A DNA stretch of 64,000 bases. Origin: Dipylidium caninum (lineage: Eukaryota > Platyhelminthes > Cestoda > Cyclophyllidea > Dipylidiidae). This document shows positions 25,616 to 37,500 of the stretch, piece by piece; position 1 is the first letter of the stretch, and the number at the start of each line of letters is the position of its first letter. The DNA lies in NCBI GenBank assembly GCA_017562135.1, contig QEYB01000981.1, positions 372,001-436,000 on the forward strand. The letters are read 5' to 3'. Below the pieces are notes generated by a model. It was not told the DNA's origin, ran no database searches, and saw only the letters and a program-made list of their open reading frames with translations. The position numbers and the translations under genes were made by a program.

Positions 25616-28366
25616 ATGCTTGACCGAGCGGTAAGCGATATGCAAGCGTCTACCCCATCGCATAATTCCGGCACCCCTTCTACGGATATGTATTACACCA
25701 ATGTTCTTTTCGGCCACCCTCTCTTTGCACCATCTGCTCTTCGGCGAAATAGGGATGCTGACATTCACGATCAACAGGCCGTCGTTCAAGGCGATGAAAT
25801 TACTACAATTTACTGATGATTTTATCGAATTAGATGTACGCTCTGACTCGGCGCCTACGTTTTCTGGTGATGAAATTGAAGACCACAATCTTTCAGACGG
25901 TCCCCCAACCTCCTCCTTAAATGAATATCAAAGTAATTCGCCATAGTAAGTATATTAAAGATGATTACTGCCTCATCCTCAAATAATAGCTTTTGTTTCT
26001 TGATGAAATGATATATCTCTTGTGCTATTTTTGTGGCACACCGTATATTTTGTGCCTGCAGTGAGCCCTCTCAATCTACCTCTGCGTCATTAATGGATGC
26101 ACCATCAAGTACGGGCGTTAACAACAATTCCCCTACATTATCGCCGCCATTGCAAACGACAATCGATTATGTCGACGCACTTTGTAATTCACTTGTAAGC
26201 ATTTGTGCAATTTTTCGCAGTGTTTCTTTTTAATGGGATTGATGCGCAATTAGCCTTGGATGTGGATTTTTTTTATACAGAATGGAACCCGACATGATGA
26301 TGTTAATCAAACACTTCCGATTTCTTCCTTTTGGGAACAATCCAAACATCCAATCCCCGACCGAAATGATTATACTTCTTCACCAACTAATTGTGTGCCT
26401 CATCAGTCGTCATCTGTCTTGGCAAATAGTCTCAATTCCTCCGATTGTGATGTTTTTCTTATGCGACAGAACGATATTGCTCCTGGCAATTCTATGACCA
26501 GCACTGTGGTCAACTTATTGGTTGGTTTAATTCTTTGCTCCCAATTTCATACCATCATAATTGGAGCGGATAGCGAAGTCATGTAGGTTTAATCACAGAT
26601 TGGTTCATACGAGGTCATCACATATGATGTATGAACTTGTTTAATACCTTGTACTATTCTGTATGCTATATACAAAAATAATATTAGTTTGACCTAACCT
26701 GTATCATGGCACAAAAAGTGACACGCTTTTCTTACTACATTCTTATCTTTACACATAAATCTTACCAGAATATGTGTAGTATGTGTAATTAAGTAGGATA
26801 ATTTTAAACATTGGCCATTTTTATCAAATTTGATGTTAGTCGGTACGATAGGCAAGAACAAGAAACAATATAATTTAGGATTTTGAAAGTAATTTTTTTT
26901 AACTGAAACTTTTCGGAACCCTAGAATAGGTCTGTAGGCTGGAATTATTTGATTAATGGAAAAATTTGTTTTCGCGCTATCACTTCTGACACTGTTCGTT
27001 GACGATTTTCTTATCCTTCTTCTTAGCGTGGCTGCAACCTTTTGGACAGTTACACTCTGGAAGATCTGTGCAACTACCTCCCAATCCTTCGTCGTAAAGA
27101 TCCCTACCTCACCTCTAACATTCTTACAGTTCCAACACCTAAGCCTTCTACCTCCTGTGACACCATACGCCAGCAAATTCAAAAGAGATCCTCTAGCTTA
27201 CCCTCACGTCTGCCTCACCCCACTTTTAATGAAGTGACTACAAAGTCAACGGTCTCAACAGCTCTCTACGGAGGTCGTCTTGTTGACTACCTCCTCACTT
27301 GCTCTCGTCTCGGTTCGACTGCTCTTTCCGACTTTCTTCCTCTTGAAAGTGACGAAACTGCCTGTACTAGGTCCCATCTTCTACCCCTTGACTGGCGCCG
27401 CGGCCGCTCTGACGGCTTGGTATGTATAGCTACAGCGTCGCGCTCTCTTGGAAGCCGAGTCGTAGGCCGATTCGTTACGGTTGGAAATCCTGCGCTTCAC
27501 CGGGATTTAGACCACACACAGACTCTCTCGGTCGTTGGCTTGCGGAGTGGATTCGCGTCGGTGCCGTGGTCTTCTTCGCCCAACTTGACGCTCCCCAAAA
27601 AGGTCTTCAATCACTTTCGTCGCCTCCTACGCGGTGTCAAAACACCCTAAATGCCAATGGTGACGGTATCGGCGGTGGTTGCTGCGAGCTCGCTTGGCGT
27701 CATAGACTGGTCTATGGCGTCACAGGTTGTTGTAAGTCAGTTGGGCTAATTTCACAATTTAATACGTTTGGCATTAGCCCCGCAAATGAGGCGACCACCT
27801 TATCGCAACGATTTTTCTTCCGGCCTAGCTTACATCCATCTCTCAAACCCGATTGAAACTGTGCATGTAACGTCCCTATTGGCGGCGTTGAAGGTGCAGA
27901 CGAGCATTTGCATTCCCAAAGTAGATATACTCAAGCTTTGGGACTCTGATGAAGCGCTGTCGCAAAAGTCCTGCACGAGACCACCGTCAAAATATGATCA
28001 GGATCTCTCGCTTCTGGTTCAACACGACGACCCCCGCTGGCGGCAATTTAATATCTTGGGCAGTTGATTTGCTTTATGCGCATATCGTCTGAGCAAACAT
28101 TTACTTAGTTTTCTGTCTACCAAATAGGTCAAGTTATTTCAACACTTCGCGAGAGAGATTGCTGTGCTGAACGGCGTACTCAGAGCCAAGCTTCTCCGCT
28201 TGACGTCGGGACGAATGTCAATGCAACTCGCGTTGACTCTTCGCAGGATAATTTAAGATGCGAGCCTCACCTCGTCGTTCCGTGTACCCAAAAGCCGGGC
28301 TTCAGCCTCTTTATTGCAAGAAACGCTACTTTGGACAGACCCAACATACATTCACTAAAACCCTAA
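25616..28366 (+). CDS. Unrecognised multi-exon gene with Ser/Thr-rich N-terminus
   Basis: A real gene by phase and splice logic, family not recognised. N-terminal coding pieces: from ATG 25616 (SDMQASTPSHNSGTPSTD), about 25815-25944 (acidic), about 26061-26192, and about 26281-26520, all rich in Ser, Thr, Asn and Pro. Firm exons: about 27050-27419, 27455-27725, 27778-28062 and 28128-28366 (stop TAA 28364-28366), all in phase. The intron 27420-27454 is 35 nt. The folded-looking part includes ALYGGRLVDYLLTCSRLG, LAEWIRVGAVVFFAQLD and SNPIETVHVTSLLAAL; the tail is Ser/Cys-rich. The GGR-x-DY string faintly recalls DDHD phospholipases, but the rest does not fit, so I assign no function. The first two N-terminal pieces overlap in different frames and their junction is unresolved. 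Confidence 0.6.
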
Positions 28367-28719
28367 ATGCTGTACAGTTTCTCTCGAGATTTAATTCAGC
28401 GGTTGTAGTAAATATTTAATAACGCAAAATTTCGTAGGCGCCTGTATAAAGAACCTCGAAATCAAGTGGAAATTAGGCGAAACCAAGATTAATGGTTCTG
28501 TGTGGGGCCGTGAATATTGCGGTAAAGCACGTGGTAGTATCAAAACGAACAAAACCTTGGTATCCAACGCAATTTTCAACATAAATTGGGTGGGAGCGAG
28601 ATGGGGGCGACAAATTGGTAACAGCAAATATCGGGCGATTAGCGATGTAATAACACGGGAGTAAGAACTAGTGGTTTAATGCCCGTCGAAGCATGCAGTT
28701 AGTTGTGTACGTCCGTTGA
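28367..28719. other. Gap between convergent 3' ends
   Basis: 353 bp between the unnamed gene and NDUFB2, facing each other. No additional coding signal seen. Confidence 0.45.
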
Positions 28720-29049
28720 CTACGTTTCCTCAACACCGAGCTCGGCGTCCGTGAAGGATTCACGTTTGGGAAAGGGGTAATAGCTCTAGAGGTAATAATT
28801 TGGGAAAAATAACTTACAATCACCATATGCCAGTTATTAATACAGTGGTAGCAAACCCAAGCCCAAAGCATGGTGCTGCCAACCTTGAAAGCTTTTTCGG
28901 ACTTATCGTCGGTGTGAACGAGATCACGGTAGTAGATCCTATGCGAAAATAAAAACGCGCAAATCTAACTTGGTTTCCCCGTGAGAAAGCCGCAATGTAG
29001 TTTGTACAACTGGACGCAAAAGTTGCCCGAGCTTAGGTACCCACAGCAT
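28720..29049 (-). CDS. NDUFB2: NADH dehydrogenase 1 beta subcomplex subunit 2 (complex I AGGG subunit)
   Basis: Small accessory subunit of mitochondrial complex I in the inner membrane. Three minus-strand exons, 29049-28970, 28938-28818 and 28785-28720, give 88 residues. The introns are only 31 and 32 nt, so the gene is invisible to simple ORF search. The N-terminus MLWVPKLGQLLRPVVQTTLR is Arg-rich and Asp/Glu-free like a mitochondrial presequence. Then come IYYRDLVHTDDKSEKAF, a single membrane helix (TMLWAWVCYHCINNWHMVI) and the diagnostic tail YPFPKRESFTDAELGVEET, matching the family's YPDP..W/FTDEELGI ending. All junctions keep phase. Head-to-head with TBCK, 641 bp apart. Confidence 0.85.
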
Positions 29050-29690
29050 TCCAGAACGGCTCCTATACAGCGCTGAAGGTCAAATCAATAATACGTTAAC
29101 AATTTCAAGGTAAGTTAAAAATATTTAAAAAATTAGTTTTTTACTGTTAAATTATTTTAATAAATTGTTTTATCGCTTTTAAAAATTTGCATTGATTGTC
29201 CTGAACAAAGACGTCAAACTAAATTAATTTAGTAATATAATTTTGATAAATAGTAACAAATTTTGTTTATTAACATTTTATATTTTATTTCTGCAACATG
29301 TTTGGAGACGGTCACGTTGATGCATTGTGGTATGTTGGGCCAGTGGTCCGCCGTTGTAATTGGTCCGCCAAACATCGACCAATTTTCTGACCGCTTGGAA
29401 TCCGCGCATTTTCCCACCAGTCTGTAGGCGTAACTCGATTCTTTAAAATTTTTTCGGAAGTCACCATATTAGTACTTCAACAAAAATTCTTCTTGCGGTG
29501 TTTAATATTTGTGTTAAATTTTCACACATTTGGACGTAATACACGTATTTCGTAGGGGTTGAAGCTCTGTTCTTGTTCCTTAACCGTTGAATAATTGTGG
29601 CTCGCATGTTTGCCCCATTATGCCAGATATTTCATTTTAATTAGTGGCTTAAACAAGCTATTACGGACGTCTGTTTGCCCCGTTGTAGCC
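29050..29690. promoter_or_regulatory. Divergent promoter region, NDUFB2 / TBCK
   Basis: 641 bp, very AT-rich on the NDUFB2 side. Start codons at either edge point apart, suggesting a shared promoter. No specific motif identified. Confidence 0.45.
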
Positions 29691-32600
29691 ATGGAATCTG
29701 GGAATGCCTTCTACAAACCTCGAAAAACCTTCCTGAACCTTGGTATTTCCTGCCTTATCTCAAATGAAACTGTAAATCACCCAGCCTCGACTTCTGAAAC
29801 GCCCCGATTTCCTTGCACGGTGTCTTGTGTATCTCGTTTAATCGATCTCCGTCGTTTGCGTCATCCGAATGTCGTCCGCTACATTGACGCCCAATGTGAC
29901 AAACACAGACGTATTTACCTGGTTACTGAGCATTATGTATCAAATTTTAGTCAGTTGAACCCACCAGTTACCAGCTTACACGATATTAGCTGGCTGTTAA
30001 AACGGTTTCAAGAATGCTTACATGCTCTGACCTACTTAGAGTCCCATGGAATTGTGCACGGATGCTTAAATCCTTCAGATATTCTAATCAGTAACTTTGG
30101 ACAAATTAAGATTTCGGGTTATGGCATTTTCTACGCCTCCCGTTGGGGTTTGGATCTCGATTTTCCTGTAATTGACCTGCGTTATTCCTCCCCAGAGGCA
30201 TTACTTTTCTCTGAATTTTGTTTGACTCAGGAATTCTTCGAACTAACTGAACCTCCTTGTCCTCTCGATGCACGATGCGATCTTTGGTCGTTAGCCCTTA
30301 TTTTTTTAGAACTCTTACACTTTCCGCTCCAACCCTTCTGTCCTGAAACTGTTCTTCGCGCGCTTTTCAAAGCCTTGAATTCAAATTACTCCTTTTTTAC
30401 TTGCGTTACTTCCTCCACTCAGGGAAATATGACTCGTTTTGATAAATGTATAAAAGTCCTTGATGAAATTTACGAATTGTGCTTAATACTTGACGCGCGG
30501 CACAGGCCATCGTTGGCCAAAGTCAAGTTCAAGTTTTTAGAGGCATTAAGCAGTATACAGGTGTTCGATTTTGAGGCAACGCATTATGTAAGTTACCTCA
30601 TTATTTTGTATAAACAGGGGGCGTATATTCTTTTGATTTTCCTGCATTTAAATTTGGTTAAAACTTTTTCGATAAAGCGTCGTAATATCAAAACTCGACT
30701 GGACAAAAAAGAGGGATATAGTTATAGTCGATGGTACGCCATTGTTATTCGATTTAATCTTGGTCTGAGCGGTTTCCATTTATCTTGATTAGAAACTACA
30801 ACTATCTTTCTTAGAACACTCAAATTACGCGGAAAGATGGTGTAAAGAATGATGAGGACGATGTGTTTTCAGTTGAGTACGAAAAAGCTCTCCATTTTCT
30901 GCAAACTCGAGATGATCCTGCTGAGAGTTACTACTACTGGCAGCTTGCCGGCGGTGGTGTAGATTTGGCTGGTACTTTCTTCAAAGGCGTCAACGGCAGT
31001 GGTTGCTTTAGACCTCCGATCCTTCGCTTACCTCTCTGCCTCGTATACATCTCCCCTGATCGTACTTCTCGGGGTGGGCCTATGGAGATCTGGTCATCTA
31101 CTAACCAACCTGCACGACTCAAGTCTGCATCATTTAGATTTATTTCAAGTGCCATTTTCGTTCAAAAAGGTGCTTAACTTTGCCAAAATACTCTTTAGGT
31201 ACTGTCCTATCGTTGTGCCGCTTCCGGCCGAGCGCCTCCTTAAACGTCTTTCTCTAGTGTCGAGCAAGTTCCTTTATCCTATTCTCTTTCCTCACTCCTA
31301 CTCGTGTCTTGGCGAGAAGGATGAAAAGGCAGTGGATTTGGTTGATAGCCTTGAGCTAACCGGTGTTGAAGACTGTTGGCATCAACAGCTTTATCTTCGT
31401 TCTTCGACTTCGAGCCACCTACCCAAACATGAGTTAAATTTGATAGACTCCAGTGACGCAATGATTTTTCAGCCGGTGCTGGTGAAACAAGCCGATGTGG
31501 AGTACCAAGTTATGCGGGTATGTCTATTCCGGCGTCTACTTGCTGGGATGCCGTCCACTGCCACGCGTCTCCTTCTCGAAGCCCGTTTTGACGTCCCACC
31601 CTTCCTTAGGGCAGATGTAAGATTGATATAACTTTTCACATTGTAACTCGGTAGGGCCTATATTGTTAATCATTCCCAGGTTTGGTCTGCTCTCTTGGGT
31701 GTTGAGTCGGGCCTTCAAGACGATGTAAATTCTCGAAAAATTGAAGCCGCTCTTTCCGTTGCAACGACAATGGGTTCACGCAGGTTAAGAAACTCCGTTC
31801 AAAGCGCCGATCTTTCAGATCAAGTCATGGGGCAAATTAATGTTGATTTGCCGCGTTGTCATGCTTATGATCTACTGATTGGTTCTCCCCTCGGTCAAGA
31901 ACGACTGCGTTCAATTTTGGTGGCCGCTTTGTTGGCGAACGATGACCGTTTTGAATATACCCAGGTTTGCTGGTTACTTTAACCATTCGAGAATTTTTGC
32001 AGAATTATACGAAAATAATCTTTAATGAAACTCTACTTGCGTACGATCATCGTTCGACTTCTTGAGATGGTTTTGTTTTGGTAGGGCATGGACTCATTGG
32101 CCGCCGTGTTTACTCGGCTTTTCTTTGCTGCTCCTAAGGCGGCAGCGCATTGTCTCTCAAATCTTCTGACTTCGCCACGTTTGTTGGGTTTTTTCTCTCG
32201 CCGCCACTTCAGTGCCGGTCTGCAGGCCTATTTTGCCATCCTTCTGCGCCTCCTCGCTTTTCACGTGCCGGCAGTGGCAGTGCACTTTGCACGTCTGAGC
32301 GTACCCCTCACCGGACTCACTGCAGGCTGGATTTACACTCTCTTTGCACACTCGATGCCCCTCGACCGGACGGAGATCCTCTGGGATAGACTTCTTGCTG
32401 CCCCGCCCTCTTTTCCTATGCTTGTTTATGTGGCCATCTTCCACCAAGTCAATCAACAGTGTCGTCTCCTCGTAAGTCCTTGACTACTCTTCCCGCTCGT
32501 GCTAGTTAGTTAGCACATCTCTTTACTTTCTGGTAGTTTTTCGCGTAGGCCAACCGCAGTTTTGCTTTTTTACACGTGCCTTTTTATGCTATGCCGCATA

Positions 32601-34322
32601 ATTTCGAACATTTCTTGTAAAATGCAGGTTCTAGATTAGAGTTTTGATCTTTTTTAATTGACAATGGCGTTTTCTGTTTGGTTTGTTTGGGCATTTGTAA
32701 AATGCACTGTTTATTGTGCGGTGGAGTTACATTAGAGTTAAGTTTGTATATGCTCTCTAACTCTTAAATTCCAGTTGTTAGGACATGCTTATACTTTTAT
32801 ATAGAGCTTCATTCTTCTTACATTTTCTGATTTTGAGTTCTCTATCAGGCTTCGTGGCTCGCTCGCCTCTCTCCTATCGTATACTGATTGTTGGGTTAAT
32901 TAAAAAATTTGTTTTCCGGTATTAGCAGCTTATCGTTTGGGGCTTTTTTGCCTTTGTTCCACCCAGTCTTTGATGCTTTTGTTGATAAACGGTTGGCCAA
33001 AGGGTTTTTCACTTGCTTTTTTTGCTTCAATACCTTCCTGTACACATCCGTCTGTTCCATCGATAAGGTAGTAAGACCGCTAACAATTAATTTTTGGAAT
33101 ATCAACTTCGAATTTAAACTTTTGTGGTACGGTATAGAAATGAGTTTAGGGTTTTGCAATTTCACATTTCTATGCATATAGGCGGCTAGTTCACTAAATA
33201 TGCGCAAATGTTTTAAATTTCTTGATTCACTTTTGGTACAAAGTGCGTTCTCACTCTTACCGTTTTTTTCGATTGTGTTGTTGATTCAATGAGCATTTCC
33301 ACTGCATGCTCATCTGCTTGATTGTAGTTGCTTAATCAGGAAAACATATGCACTCTGCTGTCTAACTTCCCCGACTTTAACCTTGACCAATGTCTTGAGG
33401 ACGCACTCGCCTTCGCAGCGGCTACACCCATCAGTTTGACCAGACAGCCTGTTCGGCAGGGCGTGGCCGGCGGCTGGATGTATTCGCTTAGCCGTTCCCT
33501 CCACACCTTTAATCAGACGCACAGCAAAATGGTCTCCGTTTATCCCGAATGCGATCCAGCACACCATCAGAACCGATATTGTGTGGTCGGTACAAGTAAT
33601 TTCTAGACCTCATAAATTGTGCCAACACTTTCTCAATGAATATTGATTCTCTCTGCAGAACTGTCTTTCCACATGGCCATCACATATGGATGAACCCGTT
33701 TCGACTAGAACAGAGGAGGTTTTGACCAGCACTAATGAACAGTCCTCTTCACCGGCAACAGCCTTCAAACGTAATGCTGTTGACTATCGTAGCATCAACT
33801 CCAGTCTGGTGCCTCTCATCGACCCCGTGGACGCAATTAAACAGCTCTCCCGCAACGATTGTGTCCTTGTGGACATGAGGAGCAGAGAAGAGTATAGTAG
33901 GTCAGTTAGACATTCTTATGTATCTGTATAAGCTAGGCCTCTATCAGCAAAGCAACTTATTTCTTTTTTTATGTTCTAGTGGATGTTTAATGCACTCCGT
34001 TAACTACTACTTCACGGAGTTGAAAGCCGGTATGGCCTGGTTGGTTAAAAGTCAGTTGTGGCTGGAAGCCACGGCCGCACGCAATGCCGCGAGCCCTCGT
34101 GGCTGCGTCCAGGCGCATTCACCCGGCCTGGTGATGCTTCTGCAGCACAGCGGTAGTCCAACTGAGGAGCCCAGTGTTGCGAATGATGGCAATTTCGCCT
34201 CCACGCTCGCCTGCTTCCTCATACGGAACGCCATTGATCGCGTCTGTGTCATTAGGGGTGGTGCGAGAGCCCTCTTTGATCTCCCTCAAATCACTGACTA
34301 CTTCATCTCCCCTCAAATCTAG
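29691..34322 (+). CDS. TBCK: TBC domain-containing protein kinase-like protein
   Basis: Pseudokinase, Rab-GAP-type TBC and rhodanese fusion, part of an mTOR- and endosome-linked complex in animals. Exons: 29691-30587, 30815 to about 31092, 31199-31616, 31680-31964, 32085-32471, 33328 to about 33585, 33659-33900, 33980-34322 (stop TAG). About 1035 residues against about 890 in human. Kinase-like domain: HRD position reads HGCLNP and DFG position reads SGYGIF, so it is catalytically dead like other TBCKs; DLWSLALIFLELL is retained. TBC domain: VDLPRCHAYD (arginine-finger motif) and YTQGMDSL (glutamine finger), both intact. C-terminal rhodanese fold: VLVDMRSREEY, ending FISPQI as in human. The exon 2 donor (weak GTCATC) and exon 6 donor are approximate; the others keep phase. 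Introns are strongly T-rich. Confidence 0.95.
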
Positions 34323-34431
34323 TCTTTCTACCGATCGATTCATTCTTTCTGGCAGCCTACTTTATTTCGCTTGTCCAACTTCCACATATTGTTTAAGCTT
34401 TTGTGTAATGCCCACAGTTCGTCTTTTTTTA

Positions 34432-34437
34432 ATTAAA
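34432..34437 (+). promoter_or_regulatory. Polyadenylation signal of TBCK
   Basis: ATTAAA, 110 nt past the TBCK stop and about 97 nt before the splice acceptor that opens ARB2A. This spacing is typical of cleavage coupled to trans-splicing in operons. Confidence 0.5.
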
Positions 34438-34534
34438 TATCTATGCCCTATTTGACGTCAAGAAAAAATTGTTTTTTTTTCTTAAATGCGTTTCGTTAGT
34501 GAGGAAGGTATTCTTGACTTCGTCTCACTTTTAG

Positions 34535-37500
34535 TCATTGACTCAAACTCCTGATACCGGAGAACAGGGTCCGGATACTTTCTCCCCAAGTCGAGGTGAC
34601 GTGGATCCCCATACCGTAGCTCCAGCACCTAACGTTGGGGACTTTAGTATCTTAAATATTTGTTCGGCTGAGCTGAATCCAATTCCTGAACCAACAAGTA
34701 TTCGGACACTTACTCCCACAGAAGATGCATTTAAAAGATCATCGGAGCATATCTCTTCTGGTCTCGGCCACGCAATCATCCAGACGAGTATTCAAATGGG
34801 AAAAGAATCGCTATCTACACCTGCGGAGGATCAAACGACTCCTCAAGCCGGACAATCGCTCAGTCCTGATGTTATTACAGCAGTCTCGAAGGTTGTTCAA
34901 TCTAATGTTGAGCAACCGAGAGGAAGCATTTTACAGGGTCCAGGTTCAACAGGTGCAGAAGTCTGTGATGTTGGTATGTGGCAGTGGCTAGTCCTTGAAA
35001 TTGCATTTCGTTCAACTTTGATGCTACATTTAAATTTATCCTGCTTTTAGATAGATACCTTTTATAGCTAGTGCACAAATAAAAATGCTGCGAATGTCTT
35101 GATTGTTACGAATCTCTAAACTTTAGGCATTACATTTAAATTAGGCCTATTTGCATTTTTCTTAACCTCTCGTAAATTAGGATGCTTGCTGTCCTGCTAT
35201 GTATGCTTGTAGGTTCTTACCGAGGGGTGTAGCCCACGTTAACTTCTCTTTAGCCGTTTTCTTTTTGGGTTTTCATCGAAGATGAGCGTTAAATCATTTA
35301 ACTGAGGGAAACTTGATTGTAATGCTTGTTATACTATTTTTAATTCCAATTAAACCTCGAACTTAAAGCTGGGCGATTATTGGCTCATTAACATTTCAAA
35401 TGCCTTTTTCTTACTGGCCATGTGTCTCCACTGTTACTACGTTTGCGCTCTAAAATAACTTCGCAGTGAGCGTTGAAGGATTTCATGTAATCGAAGTTAA
35501 CATTCTACGCTAAGTCAAAGTTCAAAAGACAAATAAGCGGTTTTTTCCAAACAAATCATGCGGTTCCTGTTTCCATGCAAATACTCAACATTTGATTTCC
35601 GTATTGTTGGAAAGCTGGTTAACTACCAGTTAATCCGCCGTCATAGGGGCTGCTGTTCCCTCTTTTCAAATGCTCCCTTTCTCCTTTTTTAAATATTTAA
35701 TTCTAGTTAAAATATTCGACTTTTGTTCACCTTTAACCCAGCATTGCTCGTTATACTCAGTGTGGTGGATCTTTACTCACTCATCATCATTCGGTTTAAC
35801 GCTGGTTTCTGTCGTCGCTTTTGGTGCACGTTGTGGGGTTTATGGTTACTTCTCTGTGTTTACTCCTGAGACGTGTCTGTTGTCTTGACCCACTTAACTG
35901 AATTTGAGGCTAACACGTATGGACATCAGTTAAGGGGCAGAACCATTTTTTTGCCGAGACGCAGCAAAACAACTTTATGTGACATAGAATAAGGCTCGAT
36001 TTTTCGACAACTCACGTTCATTTAAAAATGCACTAGTTGACTTGATGGGTTTGTTTGAGCAGAAAATCCACAACGAGTTCTTTGACTCCGTTGACATACA
36101 CACAGGGTGATAAGCCTGCGACTGCTTCGACGCAGTGCTAATGTCTGTATTTGTAATACCGACTCCCAGACATAACTTTGTTTCTCCCTTTCGCATCACA
36201 CAGAAATCTCGAGGCATTCACCTTTCGGCGGAATTGAATGTAGAGATTTTTAAGCACAGGGTCACCTTTTTTCGAGCTTGGACAACTTTTTTTTACTTCT
36301 TCACCCTCCAATGTTCTTATTTGCCTTTCATTCAACGTATTATGTTTCATGAATGCCGGGACGAACAGTTTTGGCAACACTTTCTCTTCTCACACCAAAC
36401 CTTCCTCAGTCTACTTTCATTCTGGTTTGGCTTCGTCCATAATGTCGAATCCCATCACTAGATGACTTGTTTAGTGTTTGCTATTAAATATCACATTTCT
36501 AATCTGCCGTCTCAAGTGTAATTGCTAAAATGGTTCTAACTTCCATCACAGTGTATTCTCTTTATTTGCACATTTAAGGTGGTGTTTCGTATTTTACTTA
36601 CGCCCAATCAATCAATCCTATCCTGCTTTTTAAATGATATCACAAAAATAAAGTTTCTTTCTTTTTGAAGAAACCGTAGGAAGGGCACTTTTGTTTGCTT
36701 CCACTAAATTTTCTTATTGTGAACTCTCTTCCAGAATAACCTTCCCGCTTTTGCCTGTCAGTAAAGTGGCTCCCATTTTTTTTCCTCCTTTCCACAGGTT
36801 ATTTTTTCATCACTATGAAATGAAGTCGATTAACACAGCTAAGATCACTTCGGCTACGTTTGTGTTTCCACTTTATTGTTTACAGTCAATGTGATTTATG
36901 ACTGTCCAACTCCTCCCCAGTTTATCACCGCCTTATTCTGTTGATTAATATCTCTGTTAGGAGTTTATTGGTCGTTTTATAGGGCATTTCTTTTAATTTC
37001 GCTTTACTTTCAGCCAGACACAGGAAGTCTGCTAGTATTTTCCGCCCTCAAACACTTTTGGCACCCTTTTGCACTTCGTACCGCAAATGGGCGATAATTA
37101 GTCTTCTAACGGCTGAAATTCGGTAAACAATCTTCCCCAGTTTTTTATTCAATTGCAAAATATTCTTCCTTCTTCGTCAAGTATATTGTCTACAATAATG
37201 GGAACATAATTGTGGACTTAAACTTTCAATTATCACCGTAAAAAGATGTTTAATCAAGAAGGCCTTGTCACTTTATCCTACTGAATTTTATAGCCCGGTG
37301 GAATGCTGGGTTTAAGAGAGTTCCCTTTTCATGTGGTCCTCTTTCTTACTCCATCTTGTCTCCTTTTTTCTTAGGGCTTCCTTTTAGTCGTATTTGTTTC
37401 TTTTTATTGAAGCCTTTGTCAACTATGCTCTTGCTAATCTTAAAAAAAGTTGTTTGACCCCCGAAGAACTCGCCATTTCAAAATTATTCATTTTTAAAAT

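Noticed and set aside
27420..27454. Apparent frame change in the unnamed gene
   Set aside because: Explained by a 35-nt GT..AG intron.
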